Shown here piece by piece: positions 53,205-64,000 of a stretch of DNA of 64,000 bases. Location: contig JANJTV010000076.1 in the NCBI GenBank assembly GCA_024710905.1, forward strand, positions 1 to 64,000, given 5' to 3'. Source of the stretch: Anaerolineales bacterium (GTDB lineage: Bacteria > Chloroflexota > Anaerolineae > Anaerolineales > Villigracilaceae). The first letter of the stretch is position 1; every line of letters begins with the position of its first letter. Both the position numbers and the translations under genes were made by a program. The notes beneath the pieces are model-generated. The model was given only the letters and a program-made list of their open reading frames with translations. It was not told the origin of the DNA and searched no databases.

Positions 53205-55160
53205 TCAAGCCCTTTTACGAATCGCATCCACCGCCTCCGGGTTGACCAGTGAACTGGTATCCCCAGGTTCCTGGCCCAGGTACGCCGCGCGGATCATGCG
53301 CCGCATCACTTTGGCGTTGCGCGTCTTGGGCAGGTCAGCTACAAAGAGTATCTCCTTCGGCGCCAGCGGCTTGCCCATTTCTGCAATGATCATGGTTTTT
53401 AACTCGCTTACCAGCGCATCAGCGGGAGCAAAACCTGCCTTCAACACCACTAAGACCACCAGTTCGCTGCCTTTCACCTCGTGTGGCACACCAATGGCCG
53501 CCGACTCAACCACTGCCGGGTGACGAACAAGGATCGATTCAACTTCTGCCGGACCAAGCCGTTTGCCGGCGATCTTAATCGTGTCATCGCTGCGACCCAG
53601 GATGTACCACAGGCCGTCGCTGTCAATGGCGGCAAAATCACCATGCACCCAGGTGCCGGGCCAGCGGTTCCAGTATGTATCAAGGTAACGCTGTTCGTCC
53701 TTCCAGAATCCGCGCGTCATGCCAATCCACGGGGCCGTCAGTACCAGTTCCCCAACCGCGTTACGAACCGGCTGGCCATTCTCGTCCACCACTTCAGCAG
53801 CCATGCCCGGGCACGGGCCAGAAAAGGCACATGGCTTGAGTGGCAAAAGCGGGTTACCCATGACAATGCCGCCAGAAATCTCCGTACCACCGGAATAATT
53901 AATGATTGGCCGCTTACCCTGCCCAACCTTTTCAAATAACCACTTCCACGGTTCCGGGTTCCACGGCTCGCCAGTGCTGGCAAAAAAACGGATACACGAC
54001 AGGTCATGTTTCTGGTGCATCTCATCACCATGCGGGATGAGCGAACGGATTAGCGTGGGCGAAACTCCCAGGTGTGTAACCCGGTGGTCGGCAGCCAGCT
54101 TCCAGAGCCTGTCCGGGGCGGGGAAATCCGGCGCGCCATCATAAAGGAACATGGTTGCCCCCAGCAACAGCGTGCCAAACACCAACCAGGGTCCCATCAT
54201 CCAGCCCATGTCGGTCATCCAGTACATCACATCCCCGGCATGGACATCCGTGCCAAAGGCCATGTCCTGGGCGGCCTTAACAGGGAAACCGCAATGGGTA
54301 TGTAGCGCGCCTTTGGGTCGCCCGGTGGTTCCGGATGTGTAAATAATCATCAGGGGGTCTTCGGCGCTGGTTTGCTCAGTCTCGCAGGTGGTTGACTGCC
54401 TGGCAACCAGTTCGTGCCACCAGTGGTCGCGGCTAGGCTGCATGGGGATGTCCTGCCCGGTGCGCTGAAGCACAATCAAATGCTTGAGATGCGGCAACTG
54501 GGCGGCGGCTTCGTCGGCAATGGATTTCATCTCAACGGGTTTGCCACGCCGGAACGCACCATCACAGGTAAACAAGGCTACCGCTTCAGCATCAGCCAGG
54601 CGGCTGGCGACCGCCCCCGCGCCGTACCCGCTAAACAGGGGCAGGATCACACCTCCCAACTTGGCTACCGCCAGCAGGGCAATCACAATTTCAGGGGTCA
54701 TTGGCATGAACAGGCCAACTGCATCCCCCTTTTTAATGCCCAGCGCTTTCAGGGCATTGGCGGCCTGGTTTACCTGCATGGATAATTCGGCATAGGACAA
54801 GCTACGTACTGGGCCTTCTTCACCTTCCCAGGAAATGGCTGTCCGGCTGGCCTTTTTAGTCGCCTGCCACTTGTCGATACAGTTGTGGACGATATTCATG
54901 CGGCCATTCACACACCAGGCCGGCAATTGGATGCCCCGGCTGAGGTCCACCACCTGGCTGTATGGCTGGTAAAACTGGATGTCAAGATAGTCCAGGACTG
55001 CTTCAGTAAACCAGGGGACATCGCTGGTGGAGCGGGTCATCAGCTCTTGAAAACTGGCAATACCGTGGCGGCGCATGAATTCTGTCAGGTGAGCCTTTTC
55101 GATGTATTCCGGGCCGGGCCGCCAGACAATCTCGCCGCCAAAGTCAAAGGTTTGTTCCAT
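53205..55160 (-). CDS. Acetyl-CoA/acyl-CoA synthetase (AMP-forming)
   Basis: A 651-residue adenylate-forming enzyme that activates a short carboxylic acid to its CoA thioester. Motifs: [18 protein letters not shown] (P-loop), [62 protein letters not shown], and the acetylation-site Lys in [11 protein letters not shown]. Length and layout fit the ACS-like group; acetate, propionate or acetoacetate are possible substrates. ATG 55160 with CAGGAG upstream; a TATAAT lies 38 bases before it. Confidence 0.9.
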   Translation of the reverse strand: MEQTFDFGGEIVWRPGPEYIEKAHLTEFMRRHGIASFQELMTRSTSDVPWFTEAVLDYLDIQFYQPYSQVVDLSRGIQLPAWCVNGRMNIVHNCIDKWQATKKASRTAISWEGEEGPVRSLSYAELSMQVNQAANALKALGIKKGDAVGLFMPMTPEIVIALLAVAKLGGVILPLFSGYGAGAVASRLADAEAVALFTCDGAFRRGKPVEMKSIADEAAAQLPHLKHLIVLQRTGQDIPMQPSRDHWWHELVARQSTTCETEQTSAEDPLMIIYTSGTTGRPKGALHTHCGFPVKAAQDMAFGTDVHAGDVMYWMTDMGWMMGPWLVFGTLLLGATMFLYDGAPDFPAPDRLWKLAADHRVTHLGVSPTLIRSLIPHGDEMHQKHDLSCIRFFASTGEPWNPEPWKWLFEKVGQGKRPIINYSGGTEISGGIVMGNPLLPLKPCAFSGPCPGMAAEVVDENGQPVRNAVGELVLTAPWIGMTRGFWKDEQRYLDTYWNRWPGTWVHGDFAAIDSDGLWYILGRSDDTIKIAGKRLGPAEVESILVRHPAVVESAAIGVPHEVKGSELVVLVVLKAGFAPADALVSELKTMIIAEMGKPLAPKEILFVADLPKTRNAKVMRRMIRAAYLGQEPGDTSSLVNPEAVDAIRKRA

Positions 55161-55285
55161 CCGTTACTCCTGTGGGCAGGTTGGGGTTGATACTGATAAT
55201 TATACGGGAAAGCGCAACAAGCTTAACAAGAACAACAATTACCCTGTTATGAATTCCTGACAAATAAAAAGTAGAATTAATCACA

Positions 55286-56203
55286 ATGAAATTGCCATTT
55301 GAGAGCGCCCCGGCCATCCCTGTTGCCAGCAATCCAACAGAACTAGAAACATCCACACGTCGCATGCGTCTGACTGGCCTGGCCATTCAGGAGGATGCCT
55401 GCTGGTTGTATTCCGGGGGGAGGCCACTGCACGGATACCGCAAGAACGGCCAGGGCTGGGCCCGCATCTCAAATGCCGATGCGCAAGGAAAAACGTCCAC
55501 CGGCGAAACACTTTTTCGGGTTATCCCTGCCGCCGGGGTGCAATTTTCCAAGATTCTCTTTGAAAACGAAGGGGCCAGTGAGGTAGTTTCTCTGACACCT
55601 TCTGCATTAGTAAATTTGGTGGAGAATGCCGGGGAGGATACCTCCCCTAATCTGATTCGCATCCAGCAAAATAGCATGGAAGGCTTTTGGCTGATCTCGC
55701 GGCAGAACCCGGAAGCCACCCGCAGCGTAACCCTGCAGGGAAACCAATGGCTTGAAGGGGAAACCTCGTCACAATTGTTAAAAAACGCCGCCAGGGAGGA
55801 CGGGCTGACAGCCACGTTGTTCAGGGGAAGCGTAAAAAATGAAGCCTGGCAAGAGCTATACCTGAATATCATTTTTGAATGGATGACTGACCGCGTTCTG
55901 GAACGCTATGGTCAGTTGACCGGACGGGTAATGATCGGGGCGGTGACCCGTGATTTGCTGCTGCATGCCTCACGCAACAACTTGAACCTGTCCTTTGAAA
56001 ATAACCGCTTAACCAGCAACAGCCTGTTTGCGAGCGCCAGTGACATGGCGCAATCGCATACAGCCTGCATGGAACTTATCACCCGCCATATTGAAGCCGT
56101 GATTGGGATTGGCATGATGATATTGATCATGCGCCAGATACAAAACAGCCTCGGCCCTACTTATCTGGCTGTTGCCCGCCAGTATGGATTTATTTTCGCC
56201 TGA
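55286..56203 (+). CDS. Hypothetical protein
   Basis: A 305-residue protein without a clear signal peptide. The N-terminal half is beta-rich (LTGLAIQEDACWLYSGGRPLHGY, FRVIPAAGVQFSKILFENEG); the C-terminal half is helical (NEAWQELYLNIIFEWMTDRVLERYGQLTGRVMIGAV) and ends with a hydrophobic helix (AVIGIGMMILIMRQI). A TAGAAT lies 8 bases before the ATG with no Shine-Dalgarno site. It is 22 bases before a membrane-protein gene and probably co-transcribed. I do not recognise the family. Confidence 0.7.
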   Translation: MKLPFESAPAIPVASNPTELETSTRRMRLTGLAIQEDACWLYSGGRPLHGYRKNGQGWARISNADAQGKTSTGETLFRVIPAAGVQFSKILFENEGASEVVSLTPSALVNLVENAGEDTSPNLIRIQQNSMEGFWLISRQNPEATRSVTLQGNQWLEGETSSQLLKNAAREDGLTATLFRGSVKNEAWQELYLNIIFEWMTDRVLERYGQLTGRVMIGAVTRDLLLHASRNNLNLSFENNRLTSNSLFASASDMAQSHTACMELITRHIEAVIGIGMMILIMRQIQNSLGPTYLAVARQYGFIFA

Positions 56204-56225
56204 TTTCACTTAAGGAAAGCCAACC

Positions 56226-57017
56226 ATGAGCAACACGCACCACGCAAAAGTCTTGCAGGTAGCCTTGCTGCCAACCCTGGCAATCTTTGGCCTGTACATC
56301 TGGGTGTATCTTCAGTCTCCATTTTCCGATTTTACCAACCGCCTCGTGCTTAACGGGGTGACTGTTTTTGCAGCCGCCTTCTGCGCCATCATGCTCTTCC
56401 TGTTGGTTCGTAATTTTCAGGCCGATGAACCCGCCCGGAAAATCTGGTTCCTGTTTGCAATTGCCATCAGCCTGTGGGTAGCAGGGGAATTACTGTGGGC
56501 CTACTACAACCTGACCATTGAGGAAGTTCCCGCACTGAGCGCGGCAGATTGGTTCTGGGCAGCAGGGTATGTTTTCCTGACTTGGTCCATCCTGAAACAA
56601 TACCAGTTGGTCTTTCCCGGCCATATCAATCGCTTGCGCTTTATTGCCCTGGGAATCTGGCTATTTATGCTCTTGCTGACAACATACATTGTGGTCGTCA
56701 ACGAACCTGAACACTTCTGGGAAGATTTCCTGGTTTTCTTTTACCCTACCGGCGATTTCTTCATAGCAGTGTCAGCACTGGCGCTGGTATTCATCTTCAG
56801 AAGCGGGCAACTGGCCCGCCCTTGGCTGAGCCTGTTTGTCTTTGTCGTTTCCGATGCGCTTTACCTGTGGGCAACCACCTCGGGCAGCTACGACTTCGCC
56901 ATGTCGGCAGACGTCACCAGCCTTTTGGTCGATACAGTCTACCTGCTGGCCTATACCGTGCTCGGTTGGGGGGTCTTCAACCAATTCCTGTTGATGCATT
57001 TCAGCCGCCGCTCTTAA
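56226..57017 (+). CDS. Polytopic membrane protein, unknown function
   Basis: A 263-residue protein with about eight hydrophobic helices. Repeated patterns of the form helix, WFLFAIAISLWVAGELLWAYYNL and ADWFWAAGYVFLTWSILKQY recall sensory membrane modules found N-terminal to kinases or cyclases, but no enzymatic domain follows. AAGGAAAGCC precedes the ATG. Probably one transcript with the preceding gene. Confidence 0.72.
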   Translation: MSNTHHAKVLQVALLPTLAIFGLYIWVYLQSPFSDFTNRLVLNGVTVFAAAFCAIMLFLLVRNFQADEPARKIWFLFAIAISLWVAGELLWAYYNLTIEEVPALSAADWFWAAGYVFLTWSILKQYQLVFPGHINRLRFIALGIWLFMLLLTTYIVVVNEPEHFWEDFLVFFYPTGDFFIAVSALALVFIFRSGQLARPWLSLFVFVVSDALYLWATTSGSYDFAMSADVTSLLVDTVYLLAYTVLGWGVFNQFLLMHFSRRS

Positions 57018-57020
57018 TCA

Positions 57021-57045
57021 AAAACCCCCTACGGGGCGTTTTTTT
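57021..57045. terminator. Bidirectional terminator
   Basis: AAAACCCC and GGGGCGTTTTTTT with a CTAC loop, between the convergent membrane-protein and binding-protein genes. Confidence 0.65.
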
Positions 57046-57733
57046 GTTGCATGCAACCAAGTACATCCACCAATACACCATCAGGTGGTTTACTGGTGAT
57101 GGCCAACACGGGCAACAGCAGCGGGTTTTCCAGGGGAATCAGGCGGATATCTGTCCCAGCAGAGCGGCGGCCGATATAGCCGATAGCGTTCACATCACGG
57201 GCGATTTCGGCGCGCAATTCCTCCCCGGCTGCCGCCAGCCTGGCCGTTGAGACGGGGAATCCCGCTCCCAGGACCACGCTGTTAAACCCTTCACCAAGGT
57301 CGCCTTGCGGCGCAAAGACCCAAACCTGCACCGGTGCTTCCACCCCGGTGACCTCCAGCCAGTTCGTAATGTCTCCCGAAAACAACCCTTGAACCTGTGC
57401 CTGGCTGATAAATGCAGCCGGGTTCTCAGGGTGCACGGCCAGGGCAATTTCCTCTTCACCAACCTGGTAAGCAAACCCTTCCAGTAGATTGGGTTCTCCC
57501 ACCCGCAAAACAACCTGCGCATTGGCCGGGTCGTTCAGGCGGATGATTGCGCCATAAGCATCGGCGCAGGCGAACATGTCTCCCAACCAGGGCTGCGCAG
57601 CCTGGCTGGCGTACACATCAACCACCTCGGGCAGTGAGTCTGTGCTGGCCGCCGGCGAGCCGCTACAGGCCGACTGGAGGATGATCCAAACAGCCAGCAA
57701 AGATACAATGACTACACGATATTTGTTTACCAT
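57029..57733 (-). CDS. PBP-like solute-binding lipoprotein
   Basis: A 234-residue exported protein. The lipobox ends at IILQSAC (Cys23). The middle part matches PstS-like periplasmic binding proteins: IALAVHPENPAAFISQAQVQGLFSGDITNWLEV and later DVNAIGYIGRRSAGTDIRLIPL. Full PstS proteins are longer, so this is a short relative; phosphate, tungstate or another oxyanion may be the ligand. Its ATG overlaps the stop of the upstream peptidase, so translation is coupled. Confidence 0.8.
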   Translation of the reverse strand: MVNKYRVVIVSLLAVWIILQSACSGSPAASTDSLPEVVDVYASQAAQPWLGDMFACADAYGAIIRLNDPANAQVVLRVGEPNLLEGFAYQVGEEEIALAVHPENPAAFISQAQVQGLFSGDITNWLEVTGVEAPVQVWVFAPQGDLGEGFNSVVLGAGFPVSTARLAAAGEELRAEIARDVNAIGYIGRRSAGTDIRLIPLENPLLLPVLAITSKPPDGVLVDVLGCMQQKNAP

Positions 57734-58836
57734 TTTTCCAACAATAAGGCCAGCAAGGCTGCCCTTTCAGGCAGGCTGCTGGCAAGGATATATTCACGTT
57801 CTGAGTGCAGGCCATCACCCACTGCCCCCATACCATCCAGCACAGGGACGCCGAGCGGGGCGATAAAATTCCCATCCGAGCCGCCACCCGAACCACCCGC
57901 CTTAAGTTCCACGCCCAGTTCACGGGCAATTTCACTGGCCTTCACAAAGGCAGCCTGATTGATTTCATTAAAAGGCAACGGTGGGCGGTTGAGACCACCG
58001 GTAATTTCAATCGAGGTATCCGGCAAGATTGGTTTCAGGGCACGCAAGGCCGCATCAATGCGTTCTGCTTCGCCGGGTTGGAGCACACGCATGTCAATTT
58101 CAGCCATGGCTTCATCCGGCACGACATTGGCCGCCATGCCGCCGCTGACCATACCAACATTTAGAGTTGTCGCCTTGGAATAATCAGTTAACTTCTGGAT
58201 GGCGATAATCTGGTGGGCCAGCTCTTCAATCGCATTACGTCCTTTTTCGTGGTCGCCACCCGCATGCGCTGCACGCCCTTTGACCTTGATGAGGTAATCG
58301 CCAACGCCCTTGCGCCAGGTCTTAAGCGACCCGTCTGACAGCGCAGGTTCCATGACAAACACCATTTCGGCATCGCAGGCCATCGATTCGATCAATGCCT
58401 GTGAGGTCAGGCTGCCGACTTCCTCGTCAGAGGTGAACAGGGCCGTAATGGAACGGGAGGCAGGCATGCCGGTGGCGGCCAGTTTGGCAATCGCCGCCAG
58501 GGCGATGACAATGCCCGCTTTCATATCCTGCACGCCAGGACCGTGAATCCGCCCGTCTTTTTCATAAAAAGGCATTTTCGCCAGGGTGCCAAGCGGGTAG
58601 ACCGTATCCATGTGGCAGAGGATCAGGATGTTCGGGCCGCTGCCCCAACGGGCCGAAATGTGGTTGCCCGCGCTGTGCTGGGGGTGGATTTCCACCAGGC
58701 CGCCCAGGCTACGGCATTGCTCGGCAACAATTGTGCCCACCCGGTCTACAGCCGATTTTTCATGGGTGGGCGATTCAGTTTCGACCAGCGTTTTCAGCAG
58801 GCCGGTCATGGACGGAAGGTCGGGGGTAATGGTCAT
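57727..58836 (-). CDS. M20-family peptidase, carboxypeptidase G2-like
   Basis: A 369-residue zinc peptidase. Metal and catalytic residues: LILCHMDTVYP (His, Asp), HGPGVQDMKAG (bridging Asp), ALFTSDEEVGS (catalytic Glu), FVMEPALSD and the C-terminal GDGLHSEREY (His). A dimerisation domain lies between (VKVKGRAAHAGGDHEKGRNAI). ATG 58836 is used, 7 bases after the uppP stop; longer frames run into uppP. It releases a terminal residue from a peptide or folate-like substrate. Confidence 0.9.
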   Translation of the reverse strand: MTITPDLPSMTGLLKTLVETESPTHEKSAVDRVGTIVAEQCRSLGGLVEIHPQHSAGNHISARWGSGPNILILCHMDTVYPLGTLAKMPFYEKDGRIHGPGVQDMKAGIVIALAAIAKLAATGMPASRSITALFTSDEEVGSLTSQALIESMACDAEMVFVMEPALSDGSLKTWRKGVGDYLIKVKGRAAHAGGDHEKGRNAIEELAHQIIAIQKLTDYSKATTLNVGMVSGGMAANVVPDEAMAEIDMRVLQPGEAERIDAALRALKPILPDTSIEITGGLNRPPLPFNEINQAAFVKASEIARELGVELKAGGSGGGSDGNFIAPLGVPVLDGMGAVGDGLHSEREYILASSLPERAALLALLLEKW

Positions 58837-58843
58837 ACGTTCC

Positions 58844-59683
58844 TTAAAGAATGAAATGAGCAGACAGGCAGGCCAGGCCCAGCACGGCGCAATAGATGGC
58901 GAAAACGGCAAGAGAACGCTTGCTCAGGAATTCTATCAGCCAGCGGATGGCCAGCCAGCCAAACAGGGCAGCCGCGAGAAAACCAATCCCCAGCAGGGGT
59001 AGGAAGGCGGCCAGGCCGGGCATTTGAAAAACATCGATCAGTTCATAAAGGCCGGCCGCCAGCATGACCGGCACAGACATCAGGAAAGCAAAGCGGGCGG
59101 CGGAGGGGCGATCCAGCCCGCGCAACATACCGCCGCTGATGGTCGTTCCGCTGCGCGAGGCGCCCGGAAAGACCGCAATGACCTGGAACAGGCCAACCAC
59201 CAGTGCATCCAGCCAGGTCATGGTAGAGAGCTGGCGATTCTTTTTTGAGAGCGTTTCGGCCAGGGTAAGCAGCACCGCCGCCGCCATCAAACGGATGCCG
59301 GCCTGCAGGATGGGTTGGGCAAACAGGGCTTCAACAGCATCCCGCAGCAAATAGCCGATCACCAAGGCTGGGAGAGTGGCCAGCAGAACATACAGGCCGA
59401 GCAATGCCTGCGGTTTTTGGGAATCTGGGAAGTCACTGCGCTGAAGATGGGAAAGGGTAAATGCGCCTGTGGAAGCGGCAATGCTGAGCAGGTCCTGCCA
59501 GTAATAAATGAAAAGGGACACCAGGGTTCCAAGCTGGACAATCACCAGGAAGGAAAACATGGCACTGTCAGCAGGCAGGCCAAGCAGGTTTTGGGCAATT
59601 AACAGGTGTGCGGTGGAGGAAACCGGGATGAATTCGGTCAGTCCCTGGATCATGCCGAGCAGGAGAGCGTGGAGGAGGGTCAT
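58844..59683 (-). CDS. uppP: Undecaprenyl-diphosphatase
   Basis: A 279-residue membrane phosphatase (BacA family) that recycles the lipid carrier of cell-wall synthesis. Signatures: GMIQGLTEFIPVSSTAHL near the N terminus and VIAVFPGASRSGTTISGGM, the two active-site motifs, with about eight helices. It runs before the M20 peptidase and the binding-protein gene. AAAGAG lies upstream of the ATG. Confidence 0.96.
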   Translation of the reverse strand: MTLLHALLLGMIQGLTEFIPVSSTAHLLIAQNLLGLPADSAMFSFLVIVQLGTLVSLFIYYWQDLLSIAASTGAFTLSHLQRSDFPDSQKPQALLGLYVLLATLPALVIGYLLRDAVEALFAQPILQAGIRLMAAAVLLTLAETLSKKNRQLSTMTWLDALVVGLFQVIAVFPGASRSGTTISGGMLRGLDRPSAARFAFLMSVPVMLAAGLYELIDVFQMPGLAAFLPLLGIGFLAAALFGWLAIRWLIEFLSKRSLAVFAIYCAVLGLACLSAHFIL

Positions 59684-59747
59684 GTTTTCTCTTTATTAAT
59701 AACAGTAATCGCCGCTATTCATCATCACAAAGATTCATCATGGCTGA

Positions 59748-62294
<2,547 letters not shown>

Positions 62295-62314
62295 CAAAAT
62301 TTAGAAATAGTTGG

Positions 62315-62911
62315 TTACGGCAGGCAATTTCCCTGGCAGAATTCGTAAGCCGTAAGCGCATCCTGTTTACACTGCTCAAATATCACAGTCTGTTCAGCAA
62401 TACACGTAGTATTACGCCCACAATTTATAGGGTCTTGATAAGAACAATACTCCATAGCCTGATTGTAGGTTGTAAGACACGTATCCTTGCAGACCAGGCA
62501 GGATTCTGAATCCTCGCAAACCGGGGCTAGTGTTGGGGTGGCAACAAATTGCGGCGGGGAACTGTCAAATAACGGCACACTGACGGAATAAATGTTGCCG
62601 TTCCAGTTTATAGTCACATCCTCACCATTAACTTTGTTCAAACCACCCGGTAACACACAGGCAACCTTGCCGTCATCGCGCAGTTCACAATGAAGCTTGT
62701 GCGTTTTCGAACCGTCAGAAACGGAGATATTCAAGGATTTAACATTTACATCTTCCGCAACGTCAAACAGGAAAACCAATCCCTTGCCTTGCACGACAGA
62801 AACACCGAGGAAAACCGGGGTGCTGGCCGCATAAGCAGGAATGATGGCCACTCCTATCATGGCAAGGGCGACCAATAATAAAACAGCGAATTCTTTGAAA
62901 ACTTTAACCAT
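62315..62911 (-). CDS. Secreted Cys-rich protein, unknown function
   Basis: A 198-residue exported protein with a signal peptide (FAVLLLVALAMIGVAIIPAYA). Residues 30-130 form a beta-rich domain (VFLGVSVVQGKGLVFLFDVAEDVNV) with one Cys pair (LHCELRDDGKVACVLPGG). The last 65 residues hold ten Cys in short helices (CEDSESCLVCKDTC, CGRNTTC, EFCQGNC). AGGAGG precedes the ATG. It shares its exported Cys-rich style with the SUMF1-like lipoprotein. Family unknown. Confidence 0.75.
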   Translation of the reverse strand: MVKVFKEFAVLLLVALAMIGVAIIPAYAASTPVFLGVSVVQGKGLVFLFDVAEDVNVKSLNISVSDGSKTHKLHCELRDDGKVACVLPGGLNKVNGEDVTINWNGNIYSVSVPLFDSSPPQFVATPTLAPVCEDSESCLVCKDTCLTTYNQAMEYCSYQDPINCGRNTTCIAEQTVIFEQCKQDALTAYEFCQGNCLP

Positions 62912-62973
62912 GTATCCTCCTGAAATTGATTATTTCATTTTACCGATAAGTCGGTCTGAAAACTGATCGGAAT

Positions 62974-62988
62974 TATATATATATATAT
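62974..62988. repeat. TA dinucleotide run
   Basis: Seven TA repeats in the 62912-63101 intergenic gap, within a very AT-rich stretch. No promoter pair can be fixed there with confidence, apart from a TATAAC near 63077. Confidence 0.7.
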
Positions 62989-63101
62989 TGTCCAGTCAAG
63001 AAACGATTTAATCTTACCTTGTAAGAAAACCCAATATATCCACCATATCCTATACAACCCACAATTGAATTCGTGATATAACACGCAATGAAGCAACGCC
63101 T

Positions 63102-64000
63102 ATGAACGACCCCAACTATAACGACGCCCTGCAAGATTTTACCGAAGCCCGCCTGAAAGCCTCCATGCAGGAGATTCTGGCGCGCCTGCGTGGCCAGAGC
63201 AATGAACTGCTTTCATATGACGAGGTGGCCAAAAAACTGCGCCTGAGCGCACGCGCCGAGCGCGGCATCCAGCAAATTCCTCTGGATTCGATCGTCGGCA
63301 GTGTGGGCCGCTACACCGATTTTACGCGCAGCTTCATGCCCAAGGCCAACACCAGCCAGGAACGCTGGGCGCGGGTGAAAGCGGCAATTGACAACCCGGC
63401 CGGACCCGGCTGGCCCCCGATTGACGTGTACAAAGTCGGGGAGGTGTATTTCGTGCTGGATGGCAATCACCGCGTCTCGGTCGCCCGCCAGGAGGGTTTC
63501 GCCACCATCGAAGCGCACGTAATCGAAATTAAAACCAGCGTCTCTCTGACAGCGGACGTCCAGCCCGATGACCTGATCATCAAGGCCGAATACGCCGCCT
63601 TCCTCGAAGCGACCGGTTTTGACAACCTGCGCCCCGGCGTGGATTTGAGCGTCTCGGTCCCAGGGCAGTATGAGCACCTGCTGGAGCACATCAAGGTGCA
63701 CCAGTATTTCATGGGCATCGATTTCAAACGCGACGATGTGACTTACGAGGAAGCGGTGGCACACTGGTACGATGCTGTTTACCTGCCATTGACAGAACCC
63801 ATCCGAGAACGCGGGGTACTGCGCTGGTTCCCCGGACGCACCGAAACCGACCTGTACATCTGGGTCTCAGAGCATCGCGCTGTGCTCGAGGAAGAGATTG
63901 GCTGGAAGATCCGCCCGGAAGCCGCCGCCGAAGACCTGGCCATCCGCCTGAAGCGGCGTACCGAACGCGGGAGCAAAAAGCCGGGACAATGGCGCGAGAG
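63102..64000 (+). CDS. ParB-like/DUF4032-type protein, 3' end cut
   Basis: About 299 codons are visible from ATG 63102. Residues 50-145 resemble a ParB-type nuclease/DNA-binding domain (IPLDSIVGSVGRYTDFT ... PPIDVYKVGEVYFVLDGNHRVSVARQEG). Further on, DLYIWVSEHRAVLEEEIGWKIRPE recalls DUF4032. No parA is near, so a chromosome-partition role is unlikely. The C terminus is beyond the window. Confidence 0.7.
   Translation, partial: MNDPNYNDALQDFTEARLKASMQEILARLRGQSNELLSYDEVAKKLRLSARAERGIQQIPLDSIVGSVGRYTDFTRSFMPKANTSQERWARVKAAIDNPAGPGWPPIDVYKVGEVYFVLDGNHRVSVARQEGFATIEAHVIEIKTSVSLTADVQPDDLIIKAEYAAFLEATGFDNLRPGVDLSVSVPGQYEHLLEHIKVHQYFMGIDFKRDDVTYEEAVAHWYDAVYLPLTEPIRERGVLRWFPGRTETDLYIWVSEHRAVLEEEIGWKIRPEAAAEDLAIRLKRRTERGSKKPGQWRE

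Noticed and set aside
63102-64000. Chromosome-partition ParB near a replication origin
   Set aside because: No parA, dnaA, gid or parS-like repeats are visible, and the second half resembles DUF4032 rather than a ParB dimerisation domain.

Overview
The window looks like chromosome of a Chloroflexota bacterium, most likely of the Anaerolineae type. This rests on gene content and architecture, not on a database match: a complex I gene block with two nuoM genes, an Fo gene block with a b-delta fusion, many short lipoproteins and Cys-rich secreted proteins, and a mostly GC-rich sequence with a few AT-rich genes. No rRNA, tRNA, CRISPR array or insertion sequence was recognised. One gene is cut at each edge: alaS on the left and a ParB-like/DUF4032-type gene on the right.

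Layout. 1-8 kb: alaS, a lipoprotein, a DUF3307 protein, a GbsR/MarR-type regulator with a membrane protein and an SDR-like reductase, then leftward genes for an IMPase-like phosphatase, a DUF2726 protein and a CCA-adding-type nucleotidyltransferase. 8-14.3 kb: a rightward information-processing block (short leader ORF and terminator, MazG-like, LOG-like, proS, HEAT-like protein, rpsO, pnp). 14.4-17.5 kb: a diheme cytochrome c and a sensor histidine kinase. 17.5-31.5 kb: leftward bioenergetic block. It holds a GNAT enzyme and murE, the Fo genes atpZ-atpB-atpE-atpF/H without any F1 genes, then nuoA-H-J-K-L-M-M-N, which is the complete membrane arm of complex I plus a second NuoM and no peripheral-arm gene.

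31.5-36 kb: a lipoprotein, a nucleotidyltransferase-fold protein, an APC permease, a metallophosphoesterase and a small membrane protein. 36-38.8 kb is a visibly damaged accessory stretch: a MntA-type antitoxin with an internally deleted HepT partner, an alpha/beta hydrolase broken by an in-frame amber codon, and an AT-rich TPR membrane protein flanked by two copies of a 105-bp segment carrying the tryptophanase promoter. 38.9-42.7 kb: tryptophanase, a small membrane-protein/XRE-regulator cassette and tryptophan 2,3-dioxygenase, so two routes of tryptophan breakdown lie side by side. 42.8-62 kb: envelope and general metabolism (phosphodiester glycosidase, DUF1385, M20 peptidases, peptide-type solute-binding protein, SecG, PHP phosphoesterase, amidase, SUMF1-like Cys-rich lipoprotein, acyl-CoA synthetase, UppP, a glycosyltransferase, Tgt).

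Regulatory themes visible by eye. Many genes have a -10 element only 6-9 bases before the ATG, with no Shine-Dalgarno sequence, which suggests leaderless mRNAs. A GTGAC-N4-ATCAC operator of the CRP/FNR type stands before tnaA, before its duplicated copy, and in a close variant before nuoA. Most operons end in clear intrinsic hairpins, often shared by convergent genes. The strongest leads for follow-up are the double-NuoM complex I with a lengthened NuoL lateral-helix region and the promoter duplication around the TPR gene.
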